Source: Lates calcarifer
Taxonomy: Eukaryota; Chordata; Actinopteri; Centropomidae
Assembly: GCF_001640805.2 (NCBI RefSeq)
Contig: NC_066833.1
Location: forward strand, 1 to 64,000
Length of the DNA stretch: 64,000 nt
Reading direction: 5' to 3'
Shown piece after piece: positions 24,701-36,700 of the stretch. The notes below the pieces were generated by a model. The model saw only the letters and a program-made list of their open reading frames with translations. It searched no databases and had not been told where the DNA came from. Position 1 is the first letter of the stretch. Every line of letters begins with the position of its first letter. A program made the position numbers and the translations under genes.

Positions 24701-27700
24701 ATTTAGTTTGCACAGAATCCCCAACAGCATTGCCAACTGTAATCCCAGAAAAACACAATTTTGAACAATGTGACAAAACACAGCAAAAACAGTGTAGGGA
24801 AGGCAGATTTACTACCATGTCAGGAACAGCTAGGATTTTCGCTTTGCCTGCATGTGGTATGCAGTGCAAGCTAATCTACAGCTCTCAATGAATCCATCTT
24901 TTGTTAAAACCATTTTGACCTAAGAGTCATGTGCAGAATTCGAGATCGCAACATCTCAAAAAGAATCCCCCTCAGATTATACAATAGATTGAACAGAAGA
25001 ATAGGACTATTTCGGTAGTGAAAGCTTTTCAGACACCAGTTAAAATTGGAATGGAATCTATGTGTACAATGTTACAGTTAACTGTAAAGTAATGGCATTA
25101 AACATGGGCATTATCTTGGTTTCCCCATGCAAACATGACACCTATGTTCATTACTACACTATTGTGGTATGAAAACCCTGTGCCACTGGATCAGTCATGC
25201 CACAACATAACCATCACTATACCTACTCTCCAATTGCCAAGTGAACAGACACATGCAGTATCAGACAGTTATTGGATTTGTGGGGACGACATGTTGCTTA
25301 ACGCCTTCCAACCGCAATGGATTGGTCTTGTACATGAATAAAAATGCCAGTGAAAGTGATTAATAAACGAGTAGGAGACATAATTGGACTTGATGAATTC
25401 CCAGACATTAACATGAGGTCTAAGAGGGAGTATATCCCAGATTCACATGTATTTGGATGGCATAAATCAACCTAGAGGAATGATGGATTTAAGGCAAGAG
25501 ATGAAGTCAAACGTGGGCTAGAGCCATATTCCTCCCCTTGTCCAGATAGTGATTGGACAACCAGACCTGTTCCCTGACCCTGACTGTTCAGATGACGACT
25601 CAGTGGAGTCAGGGGGGCTTGAATGACAATAAAGACAATTTGATTGATATCACCATACATTGTATGTTCTAGAACCTCTCCATGGTGATGGCTCAGAATG
25701 TGTAAAAACAAACATCAAGCTGAAGAGGACGGCGATGACTTACTACAATGGTCGTGTATGGACTCTGTTTCTGCAGCAGCATTCAGTGCAACCTAATAGT
25801 GGCCTTAATCCATATAATCAATTAATTAATTAGTTTCTTACACTTACTTTTTATCATTTGACCTGTTAATGCAAAGGTTCCAATATTCCTTGTGTATCTA
25901 AACTTATGATATGAATTGCAATCAATCTGTATGTTTAATTTTTGCTAAGTGGTAGTTATCTCATTACATCTCATTTTCAGTCTAGGTACAGAACCTTATA
26001 TAAATTAGTGGAGAAATTAGTATATGCCATATTAATATTGTTTAGTTGTTAAGGAGATGGAATTTTTGATCTAGGCCTTTTATTTATTTATTTATTGTTT
26101 TTTACTTTGATTACATTACTCTGGTTTTGATTCACATACTTTTGATTTTGATTATGTTAGATAGGTTTATTTCTTTTCATAGTGTTATCAAATATTATTA
26201 TTAAATATACGATCAGTGCAGGCAGAGACTGTGTTCTGTTAGGGGTGGTGGGGGAATTTTTCCAGCAGATCGATGCTGGGTTTTTCACCCTCACCCTCAC
26301 CCTCACCCTCACTGATGTTTGTGGGTCTGGTGACCCCCAAAAGGGAATTATGTGGTGTAATGAATTATATGGTACAGTGATGTGTGTAGGCCAATATGTA
26401 CTTGTACAAAAAATGTGAAAGAAAAATGTGTACTTGGATACGTAAGCAGAAGTAGACAGACATAACTTTGAGACACAGGAAAGACTGCAGTAGGGAGACA
26501 GATATCCAGAGACTAAATCCTCAAATCCACAAGTTGGATCCAGTCTCCCTTGTTTTCTTTGTCTGCTATGACACTATTCACATACATTTTAAATCAACAT
26601 AAATAAGGAAGTCTGTAACACGTTCAATTTCAAGTCATTAAATTGGAATAGTCCTATATCTATCAAGTCCTTTATTCACCAGAAACCATCTTCAAAGACA
26701 AGGTATTTTAAAGTTAGAGCACTCCATTCACAATAATGCTGAGACAACATTTGCACATCAGCTCTTCACAGGAAGAGAGCTGCCATTCTGACCTAATAAA
26801 CACTAAAAAAAGCTGCTTTTCTTTTTGCCCTATGCCCTTTGATTAAGTAGTTAAGTAAAAGTGTTTGTATGGTACAAAAATCTAAATCTGCAGGCAGTAT
26901 TTGAATACATTCAAAATTTCTAATTTTACAGTATGGACCACTGAAACTTGAATTTTTCATATCTAACTTCTTCTTACCGGAAACAATTCCCCATGTTGCA
27001 GTCTCTTATCCATCCAAGGTTGAAATGCTTAGTCAGTCTGACAGCAGAAGAAATATTAGTCAATAAACTAGGAGGCAGGATTTACAGAGAGAAGATAAAT
27101 GCACTGCGACTGCTGCTCAGTGGCACTTTGACTTTCAAACAACTTTCCCTCACCTAGACAAGCTGGACCTGTTTTTACAGTGGGTGATTCATACATCATA
27201 GTGATAGACTTTGGCACTGCATACACTAGAAATCCTTTCACAGAAAAAAACTGAACATAGTATTAAGTAATTGCATTTCTTTTTTTGTCTTTTTTTAAAT
27301 TTTGGGGGACATTTCTATGCCTTTATCTTCTTGTGATAGACAGAAAATGTGGAGAAAGAGAGCAGGGGAATGCCATGCAGGGGACAGTTCTGGGCGGCCA
27401 CAAATCAAACTAGGGACTAATTATCAGGGCAACTGCCCATGTTGTATGCACCCTAACCAATCACCTATCAAAGTTCATCTCTTGAGCTATTATTTCTAAA
27501 ACAGGAAAATGCACATTAATTAAAATTTTGTTATTTTTTTATCTAATTTTATTTTGTGAAAACATAAGTGGGTTTGTGTTGGTTGAACAGCTAATTTGGA
27601 TCAACAGTTGACAACAAAAAAAAACAAAAAAAAAAAAAAACTACAAACTGACCAAATAATAATTGGAGAAAAAAAATGTATTAAGGTACCACAACAATTT

Positions 27701-30700
27701 GTCCTAGCAATTGTAAACAAACAATACAATCAAATAAGTCAAAACAAAGTAAGAAAAAGATCTCCAACAATATTCATATTACTGTAGTTTGTTATTAAGC
27801 TCGTAGTTACTTCTTAATGAAGTCAAAATTAATGTACTAAACAATTAACAGGGTATAGTGGAAACTGCTCCCAGGCTGCCTCATCTACTATTAGACTGTA
27901 TCCAGTGTGAAGTTATGGAAATGTCTATTTTTATTCTTATTTTTATTTATTTGTCATGTAGCCATAATAGTAATTGTGTAGCATCTTGTAACTCCAGCAG
28001 AGAGGTACAAGACACTTAAAATAAAATAATCCATCAATAAATCAATCATAACTATTAAGTGAACACATCCATAATGGACTTCCAAACCGAAGGTTTTCAC
28101 TGACATTCCTCCATACAAACTAAATAACCATAACTCCTTATAAATAAATCAACAAAGTTCTGTACCCATCAAACGCATACAAAAATGTCACAAATCTTTC
28201 TTGCTCACTTCCTTTCATCTCTACATTCTCCCCTTCAGACCTGTCATTCTCCATCCATCCACAAGATGTCCTCAAAGTTCTTCCTGTTATCAATTCCACT
28301 CTGTTCCTTTCCCTTTTCCCTGAATACTTACTACCTGTGTATATTAACCTGCTGATTGTTCCTGCCATCTCATACGCCTGTTCACATATTGCCTGACTCA
28401 TTCTCCTCATGCTATTTCCTCCACTCACACCATACCGTCACAAAGAGTATAAATTGACAGAAAACTGCCAAATCCTACTGAAGTCTGCTGAGGAGGACAA
28501 CAATGATACAACCTGTTTCTCCATTTCCTGTTTATTTTTTTGTTTATTTTATGACATATAAACATCAAACAAGATTAATTTTAATCCATTTTTTAAATTA
28601 ATTTAAGCTTTTTTTCCCCCAATTTCCTGAATCCCTCTAAGACACCAATCCATTAAAAGGTACAGCTTTAAGACAAAATCAGCAACTTGGTCTATTATCA
28701 ATAATAATTATCAATAACTCTACTTAGAGCCCAGACTTCCTCACACACAGAAGGGGAAGGAGAAAAGCCTTGCCTTCTTATATAATGCGAGTCGACTCTA
28801 CTGACCTTGTTCTCTGTAGTGTTAAGATGTCCGAGCTCCCTCCTGGTTGTGATTGCCAAATTCAGAAAAAATGTGCTAATGTTTGATCAAAATGTTGAAG
28901 ATTCCGCCAGAACATGCGCAAACCACAAACTTAGGATCTCACCAGAACACATTGAGGTTTACATTGTTCATTAATGGCCATAATTTGTGTTTAATTAACA
29001 TGTGAGTTGTGCAAAGTTTGCAAGCTACTTTGTACAGAGGTTTGCAGTTTTGTGGAGCCTGGAAGTCAAGGAAGTGTGCAGGTCTTGGTGAGCCCAGGTC
29101 AGGTCACAGCACTCTAAGCTTCCTGAGGGTCAGACATCTGACTCAAAGAAAAACACTGCTAGTGTAAAGCAAGCAAAGATAAAGAAGTGAATAATATATC
29201 TAAGTGAACACACCTGAAGACATCAGTCACATGGCACGCAGGCATCATCAGGGAGGGTTTGGTACAGCCTGGCCTTCCTCTTCTTCACAGTCATCCAAGT
29301 TCAATTTCTCAGGCTCACAGGCTTCTCAGGCTTGGGGTTTCCCTGACAATACTGGAGAAAAGTCACTTGTATACACTCCCTGGGTCATTCTGGGCCAAAA
29401 CTGAGCCTCCTTGTCTGTCTGAGTCTGAGATTTGCCAGAAACAATGCCAAGACACTTCAAGAGACAAGCAGAATCCAGGATACATTTTCTTAAGACTCAC
29501 CTATTGTTATAACCTGGAGAGCACTGGTACTTCAAATACTCCAGCTGCCAAATAATTAAGATTACAAATTTGCTGGTTTTACATGTGAACTTTGACATTA
29601 ACTAGGTCTTAAGTGCACTGACTGCAGAGTAGTTAGTAAGACAATGAAAAGGCTCAGTTCCCCCAAGTTTGTTGATTTAAAAAAAAAAAAAAAAATGTAC
29701 TCTACTCTATAGTATTTCATCTTTTGTTTGAGTATTTGCATTTCAACACATCTGTCTGCAGGCCCAGAACTAGAGCTGGCAACCTGCTAAGATGAGTAAG
29801 CAGGACTTGATACATCTGAAGTATATGTTGGACAGTTGGATGGCATCTGAAACTCCCTCCCCTGTCACCTTTCCTACATCAGCTAACAGGTATCTGTGTT
29901 ACCCATCATCTATAACTTTCCAGAATTGATGATCTGACTGACACACTTCACACCACAATTGGCCAGCATGGAGAATCATTCAGGACAAAGCCTCATCCAG
30001 TGTGCAGGTTTGTTATATAGGAAACAGCTATCACCTGGTTGTCTAGACAAAATTCATCCTCAGCTGCTGATTGTGTAGCCTCCCTGAAATTCCTCTCTCT
30101 GCATTAACCCTTGTTTAGCTGCACACCAAACTACCCCACTGCATTTTCCCCAAGCCTCATTTTCTTTCATGTAACTAACATTCAGCTGCTGCTGTTGACA
30201 CATCTGCAAAAATATGCTTTTTTTTCTTGCATTTACATTAACTGAGTTTTATATTGCCCTTAGACAGTTACCTCTACTATGAGTATTGTTCCAATTACCT
30301 TGATCTGGGATAGCTACAGTTTGCTCTACATCACCAAATATGTCCGTAGAAATGTCAACATCCAATTGTTCTATGTTTCTTAGAGTAACATAACAGCACA
30401 CGATGGTCAGCTGATTCAGAAAAATGGATGGATCCTTTTCTAGTTTTGGAAACTGCACAACCACAGCACATAACTCAGTAGAGGCCTGTGTTTTTGTTTT
30501 TTTTTTCCCAAATTCCTTCAATACCTCTAACTTTTCTATTGACTGTGTAGCTTTAAGACAGAACCAGCAACAAGGATTAATCTACTTAAAGCACAGACTT
30601 CTTCACCCACAGAAGAAGGGGAAGGAGAAAAGCCTTGCTTTCTTATATGATGCGAGTCGACTCTATTGACCTTGTTCTCTGTAGCATTAAGACGTCCTTG

Positions 30701-33700
30701 CTCATTCCTGGTTGTTATTGCCAAATTCAGAAGAAAATTGAAACTTTGCTCCAGATGTTCCTGATCCTGTCAAGACATCTGCACACAGAAAATCAAGATC
30801 TGACTCTGGTATTGCCACTTTAGGGTCTCTCAGAACTAGTTCTGAAGACGTGCTGTCCATTCATATCAGAAATCAAATGTATAGGCCATGTGTATATAGA
30901 AAAATAAGGGTCAAGCATGTCAAGTTGTCTGCTTTGTCAATAATCTACTTCCACATCTTACCAAACCTGTGAAAATAACGCTGAACTAAGAAACCTCTCT
31001 GCAGATGTGACCATAGCAGCAGTGAATGTTGAAAGGTCACATGAAGAGAAAATGAGGCCTGGGTACAATGATGTGGGATGGTTCGATGTGCAGCTAAACA
31101 AGGGATAATGCAGAGAGAGGAACTTCAGGGAAGCTACACAATCAGGAGCTGAGGAAGAACTTTGTCTAGACAACCAGGTGATAGCTGTTTCCTGTGTAAC
31201 AAACCAGGACACTGGATGAGGCACTGTCCCAAATGACTCGCCAAGCTGGCCAAATCATAGAGTGAAGTAGATATCACCATCAGACCAGCAATTTTAGAAG
31301 GTTACAGGTAACAGGAAACACAGATCCCGATTAGCCAATGTTGTAAAGGCATGGAGGGGAGGCAGTTCCAGATGCTATCCAACCAGCAAACATGTCTTTC
31401 AGAGGTTTCAAATCCTGCTTAGTCATCTCAGGAGGTTGCTAGCTCTGTGTCCTGTGCCTGGAGACAGACATGCTGAGATGCAAATTAGTCAAAAAGGTAA
31501 AGTACAAGAAGGATCAAATGCTTTTTGTCATCCAGAGTTAAGTTATATATTTTTTAAGATTTTTGAACTTCTCACTGTTCAGACTTATTAAGTAAGATTA
31601 ACAATGGACAGATTAAAGCTGTGATTATTTTAAACAGCAATATCCAGCACAAAAGTTCTACAAGCTGTCACTCATTTACCGACAACCGTCTCCTGTAAAT
31701 CTCACACCCCATTAATGATGTCTCATCTAATACAAGCTTCTGGCTCAAATTTCAAGTCAGGTTTACAAGCTCTAATTCTATCTTCTGTATCTATTCAACA
31801 CAACACCTGTTAACCTTAAGACCTTCTCTTGAATTCAGCCTACAGTATAATGTTTCTACTTGAAGGATGATAGCAGGTAACACAGTAGAAGGAAATTGTA
31901 AAATATGGCGACAACTTGACTCATCAGTTTGGTTTTTTTTAGCAATCATTGCTGTTAACCTCATCACAAGTAGATCGAAAACTAAGTAAATATACCCAAA
32001 TCTGGTGTCCAGTGACTTCTTCAGAATCTGTCAGAGGTAACCAAGTTGTCTCTTTCTGCCATGTTTACTCTTTCACAGAGAAGCCCAATGAACTACTGCC
32101 CTGTTACCTGTCGACCAAGCAATCAAGTGCTCCAAAGACAATCCCATGTACTTATGAAACTGCCCAAAATATTTTGTGTCAGTTGATGCTGCAGTGGATC
32201 TCGTCAGCAATTGCTGCTACCATAGCATAATAGTAGATGCTACCATAGGCTGGGTTAAAATTCCCCTGCTGGGAGGCCTCCCAACATGCCACACAAATAA
32301 ATACAAATAAGGAACTGCGCCATCCTACATCAAACTCAAAAGGTTCTACTTGAGTCTCCAGTTGGAATTAAACTTGTCAGAATGAGACAAGCCAGCGTTA
32401 ATATTAAAATGTTTTTTCCTTTTGTTAAATCAAAAAAATGTAAAAATGCCAAAACAGATTTTAAATGCATTCATGATACATTATCCATGGGCTGAATAAC
32501 CACTTGAGAAAAAAGGTAAGTCCAAATCAGTTAACCAATCAATCCCATTCATGAAATATGGTGATGTTAAAAGAAAGATAAATATTCAAAATATCACCAA
32601 ATGCTCCCTATATCAATTTGGAATCTCAGATCAAATATAACACTAACAAGGAGAAAAGGTGGAATATTATTCAACACCAACTACACTGTATCACAGCAAG
32701 CAAGTCTTCAGAAGTACGATTATAAGTAGCTACGAATGCTTACTAAAGAGTTGGACATTTTCTAACTTTCAAAATACAAATTGAGCAAAGAGAACTAAAT
32801 ATGCAATATCTGACCAATCTCAGAAAGACAACAATCATAGAAACCACAAACTATCAAAATGCCTCTCTTTTCACACTGATAGGCTGAATATGCGATCTTG
32901 AAATTTAGGTGGTACATAGTGCTAAAGCCCTCATCATGGAGACAAACAAAGACAGAAAAAACAAAGACAGAAAAAAACAACAGAGACATAGACAAAGTTA
33001 GACAAAAACAAGGACAGACAGAGACAAAAGCAGACACTCACTTTTGTTTGAAGATCTTCAGTCATCCCGGTCCTGGTATTTCTAACTGCTATATGAAGGC
33101 AAATGAACAGAACTGAATTGTTGGTATTTTCATATCATTGTCTACTTAATGCCCTTCATCTGCCCATGTTGATTTTCTGAACTACTTTGGTTACAGGTTT
33201 CTGATTCGTCAGTTGGTCAGTCCAGGAGAGTCAGTTCAATAAAGGTAATCTGAAAGTCAATCCAATCAAGCTAATTCAAAAGTTGGTCACAGAAAGACTA
33301 AGACAATTACAGACAGACAAAAACACAAAGACAGACAAAAAGGCACACAGAGAGACAAAGTCAAACAGTCCTATAAAGCTAATCTGAACATCAGTCGGCC
33401 AGACACAAACAACAAAGACAGACACACAGTGTCAGCATCAGTGTGTGTGCATAATAATTCTTGTGGATGACGGGTGCGCAGAAATAAATAAATAGACAAA
33501 AACAAACAAACAGAGGCAAACAGGTGCTGCCGCGAGTGACGACACGGCGGCCATCGAAAAGATGGACAAATGAGATAAAGAGAGAGATGAGTGGAGGCTT
33601 TGTTCCTGCACAGCAGCAAAGACAACTGAATGCTCTGTCCTCAGTGAACATCAAACCTGTCTGATGCTTCACAAAGCCTTGAAAAAGTCTCTTCAGACTC

Positions 33701-36700
33701 TGAACCACATCAGTCCAGCTGTGACCCAACATCTTGCTCTTCCACATCACTAACTCAGCAGTTCCAAAGAAAAAGACTGACTAGAAACAGACAGTATTTT
33801 TCTTTTGGCATATACAGGTTCAAAAACAAACATTTTTCAAAACATTTTTCTCCCACAATCTTATATAAGAGGATCGCAGGAGGGGGTGGGAGATCCATTC
33901 CTGCAGTCCTTTATATGAAAACAGTTAAGACAAATGACATTTTGTAGATCTAAATCAGTCTATGTTGTTAAGATGATAGGAACGGCTGAACGAACACGGT
34001 TGGATTTTGAGCGGACGGGCAGCTGTGTTGGCTAGATGAACGAGGAAGTGGATAGATCGTTAGATCAGCACAGCGACTGAAACAAAGGGTGAGGGATAGA
34101 TAGAGATGGGACGGCGCCCAAAAATAACCAAAAAAAACAACAAACAAAGACGTAATTTTCTTTTGTAGGATGAAGTCCAGATGAAAGCTGAAATTGAAAC
34201 TGATTAGTTAGTAGCAGCCTAACCAAACCCAGCACATAAAAGGAAAAAAACAGCACTTACTTTATGTAGATTACAGATCTACCAGGACCTGCTGTGTGGA
34301 GATCCACCAGAACGTTCTCTCTGAAGATCCACCGGGAGCAAATATTAAATAACTGACACGCAGACTGACCAGCAGCCATGTTGGACGGACGAACGCACGC
34401 ACAGACCAACTGGCAGTTGGATGGATAAACCGTCGGTCATATTGGATGCACGAGCGTACAGATTAATGGGCAGCCATGAAGGAAGGTTATGGTTGTGTAT
34501 CATGTTAGCGCCCAGAGTTAGTGTGTGGTTAAAAGCTAATTTGGCTTCCAAACAGCAATGTCTTGGGTTTTTAGAATCTACTTTATTTCTAAATAGTGAA
34601 AATGAAAAGCTATGATGACATGGTGGAAATATGTTTGTGAAGCATTAAAAACAAACAGCCCTACTGGATTTTATTACACAGGCTAAAAAAGAAAACAGTC
34701 AAAATATTGCAAATCTAAAGTAGGGCTGAAGGATCAGTTTAAAAAAAAAAAAAAAATCATATTGAAACTATTTTAGCAGATATTGTGATGAGAATTTTAC
34801 AGACATAAAATTTGCAGTTCCTGTGACTTGAATATTACACATCATTTTGTGATTTCTATATTTAGATTAATTGTTCAGTCCTACTACAGAGAGACTGATA
34901 AACAGGAAGATACGGCCACCTCCAAAAACATAACATAGAAATAAAGAAATAGAAAAATGGGACTCACCGATTGTAGATTTACCTAAAGAAAAAGGGTTAG
35001 TGCACAAATATTGATCCAAGCTCATTAGACAGAAATCAACAGTCAGAGCACAGCACCTTCAATCCACAGCCAAGAGACTTCTGGCCTTTATCACAACCTC
35101 TGTTTACACCACATCACAGAAACTTTCCCATCATCATCATCCTGCAGCTTTCACACAAAAACACTGTCTCACTTGAAATAATGCAAAAGGTAGAGATTTA
35201 GGCACCAGTGAATGATCTGTCCTCAGTGACCATAAAACCCATCTGATCCTCCAGAGACCTGAAAGTGTCTCTTCAGACTCTGAACCACATCAGTCCAGCT
35301 GTTTCCCAACATTCTTCCTTCACTAGCTCAGCAGATCCAATTAAAAACCAACTAGAGCCAGAGTCAGTCTATTTCTACCTGCATGTTTAGGCTCTTAAAA
35401 CAAACCAGAGGACAGAATTTCTCTCCCAAAGCTTCCAACCATTCTGCAGCCGTCTAAATAAACTCACTATCAGAACCACTAAAGACCACTGAACACTTCA
35501 GAGCTACCTGTTCTGCAACAGAGAGAGGAAAAAAGATAAACAGAAAGACAAGGAGACAAGTAAATGGGTGGCCATAATGGACAGAGCAACAAAATAATGG
35601 GTGGCCATGGTCAAATTGGACACGAGTTGCTACGTTGGCTAAACGGATAGCATGTCGTAAAAACAATTCATGGCATGGCAACCGAGCAGAGACACATCAC
35701 ATGTAAAACAAAAAACCATTTCAAGCTGACAAACAGTCAAACACAGTCATGACACGGCAGCCATGATAAAACCCCTTCAGTACACAACCAAAGAGACAGA
35801 GGCTCGGCAGCCATCAAACAAACACACAGAATAAAAAGAAAATGTCTTACTGGTTCGTAGATCTACCTGAAAGGAGAAGAAAAAAAATAGTCTGAGTAGA
35901 GTCTCCAGCCTCTGACAGTCTGGTCGTTACCTAACTTTGAAACTTCCTTTGGTTTCTGTGTAGTATTATATGTATACATATGTAACTCTAAAAATGTACA
36001 TTATTAACACTAAGCTAAGTCATTGCTAACTTAGCTAGTTTAACAGCATCACTTACCCTCTGGATGGGTTTAAGAGAACGAGATTCTCCTGGTGTCTTTA
36101 CTCCACAGCTTACAGGAGGGCGTTGATCTGTTAATAAGAATACATTTAATCAAGAAGGAATGTGAGTCCTGTCTCGAACCTCTAATGTTTTCCTTGAAAT
36201 TCACTTTGGTATCGGTGTGGTGTTTTGGAGAGATGGGATGAGGATCTTACTCTTCAATAAAAAGCTCTATCTCCATAGCAATCCTTTCTATAATGTTGTC
36301 AGGGTAACACTTTATAGCAGTGTACACTTCTTCAACATTAACTAGTTGGTTATTAGCATACTGGCTCTTTATTAGTCATTATAAAGCACCTATTAATACC
36401 TGACTGATCATATTCAACAGCTACTGTGGTATAATTTGTCAACAGGTAAAGAGTGAAGTGCCTTTAAAAGAAAGAGTACTGCATTAAGCATTATTTTAAA
36501 GAAGTATTATGTGGAAATGGTGTTACCAGTATTTACTGTTCATAGAAAACATGTGACATATGTGTGTTAAAAGCCACCATGTCTGAGTAGATGTTAGTGT
36601 TCACTGCATGCTTACTGTGTGTGGAAAAAGACATAATTTTTAAAAAAAATGAAACAAGGAAGAGTTAAGAAATAATGGTGTAAAAATAAAAGGTAACTTA

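Noticed and set aside
26286..26312. Possible interstitial telomere repeat
   Set aside because: The unit is CACCCT, not CCCTAA, and only about four copies are present.
33371..33750. Overlapping frames on - that also occur at 52782-53102
   Set aside because: Their conservation is explained by the block A/B duplication. They do not fit the splice phases of the coiled-coil gene and show no codon-like pattern of change.
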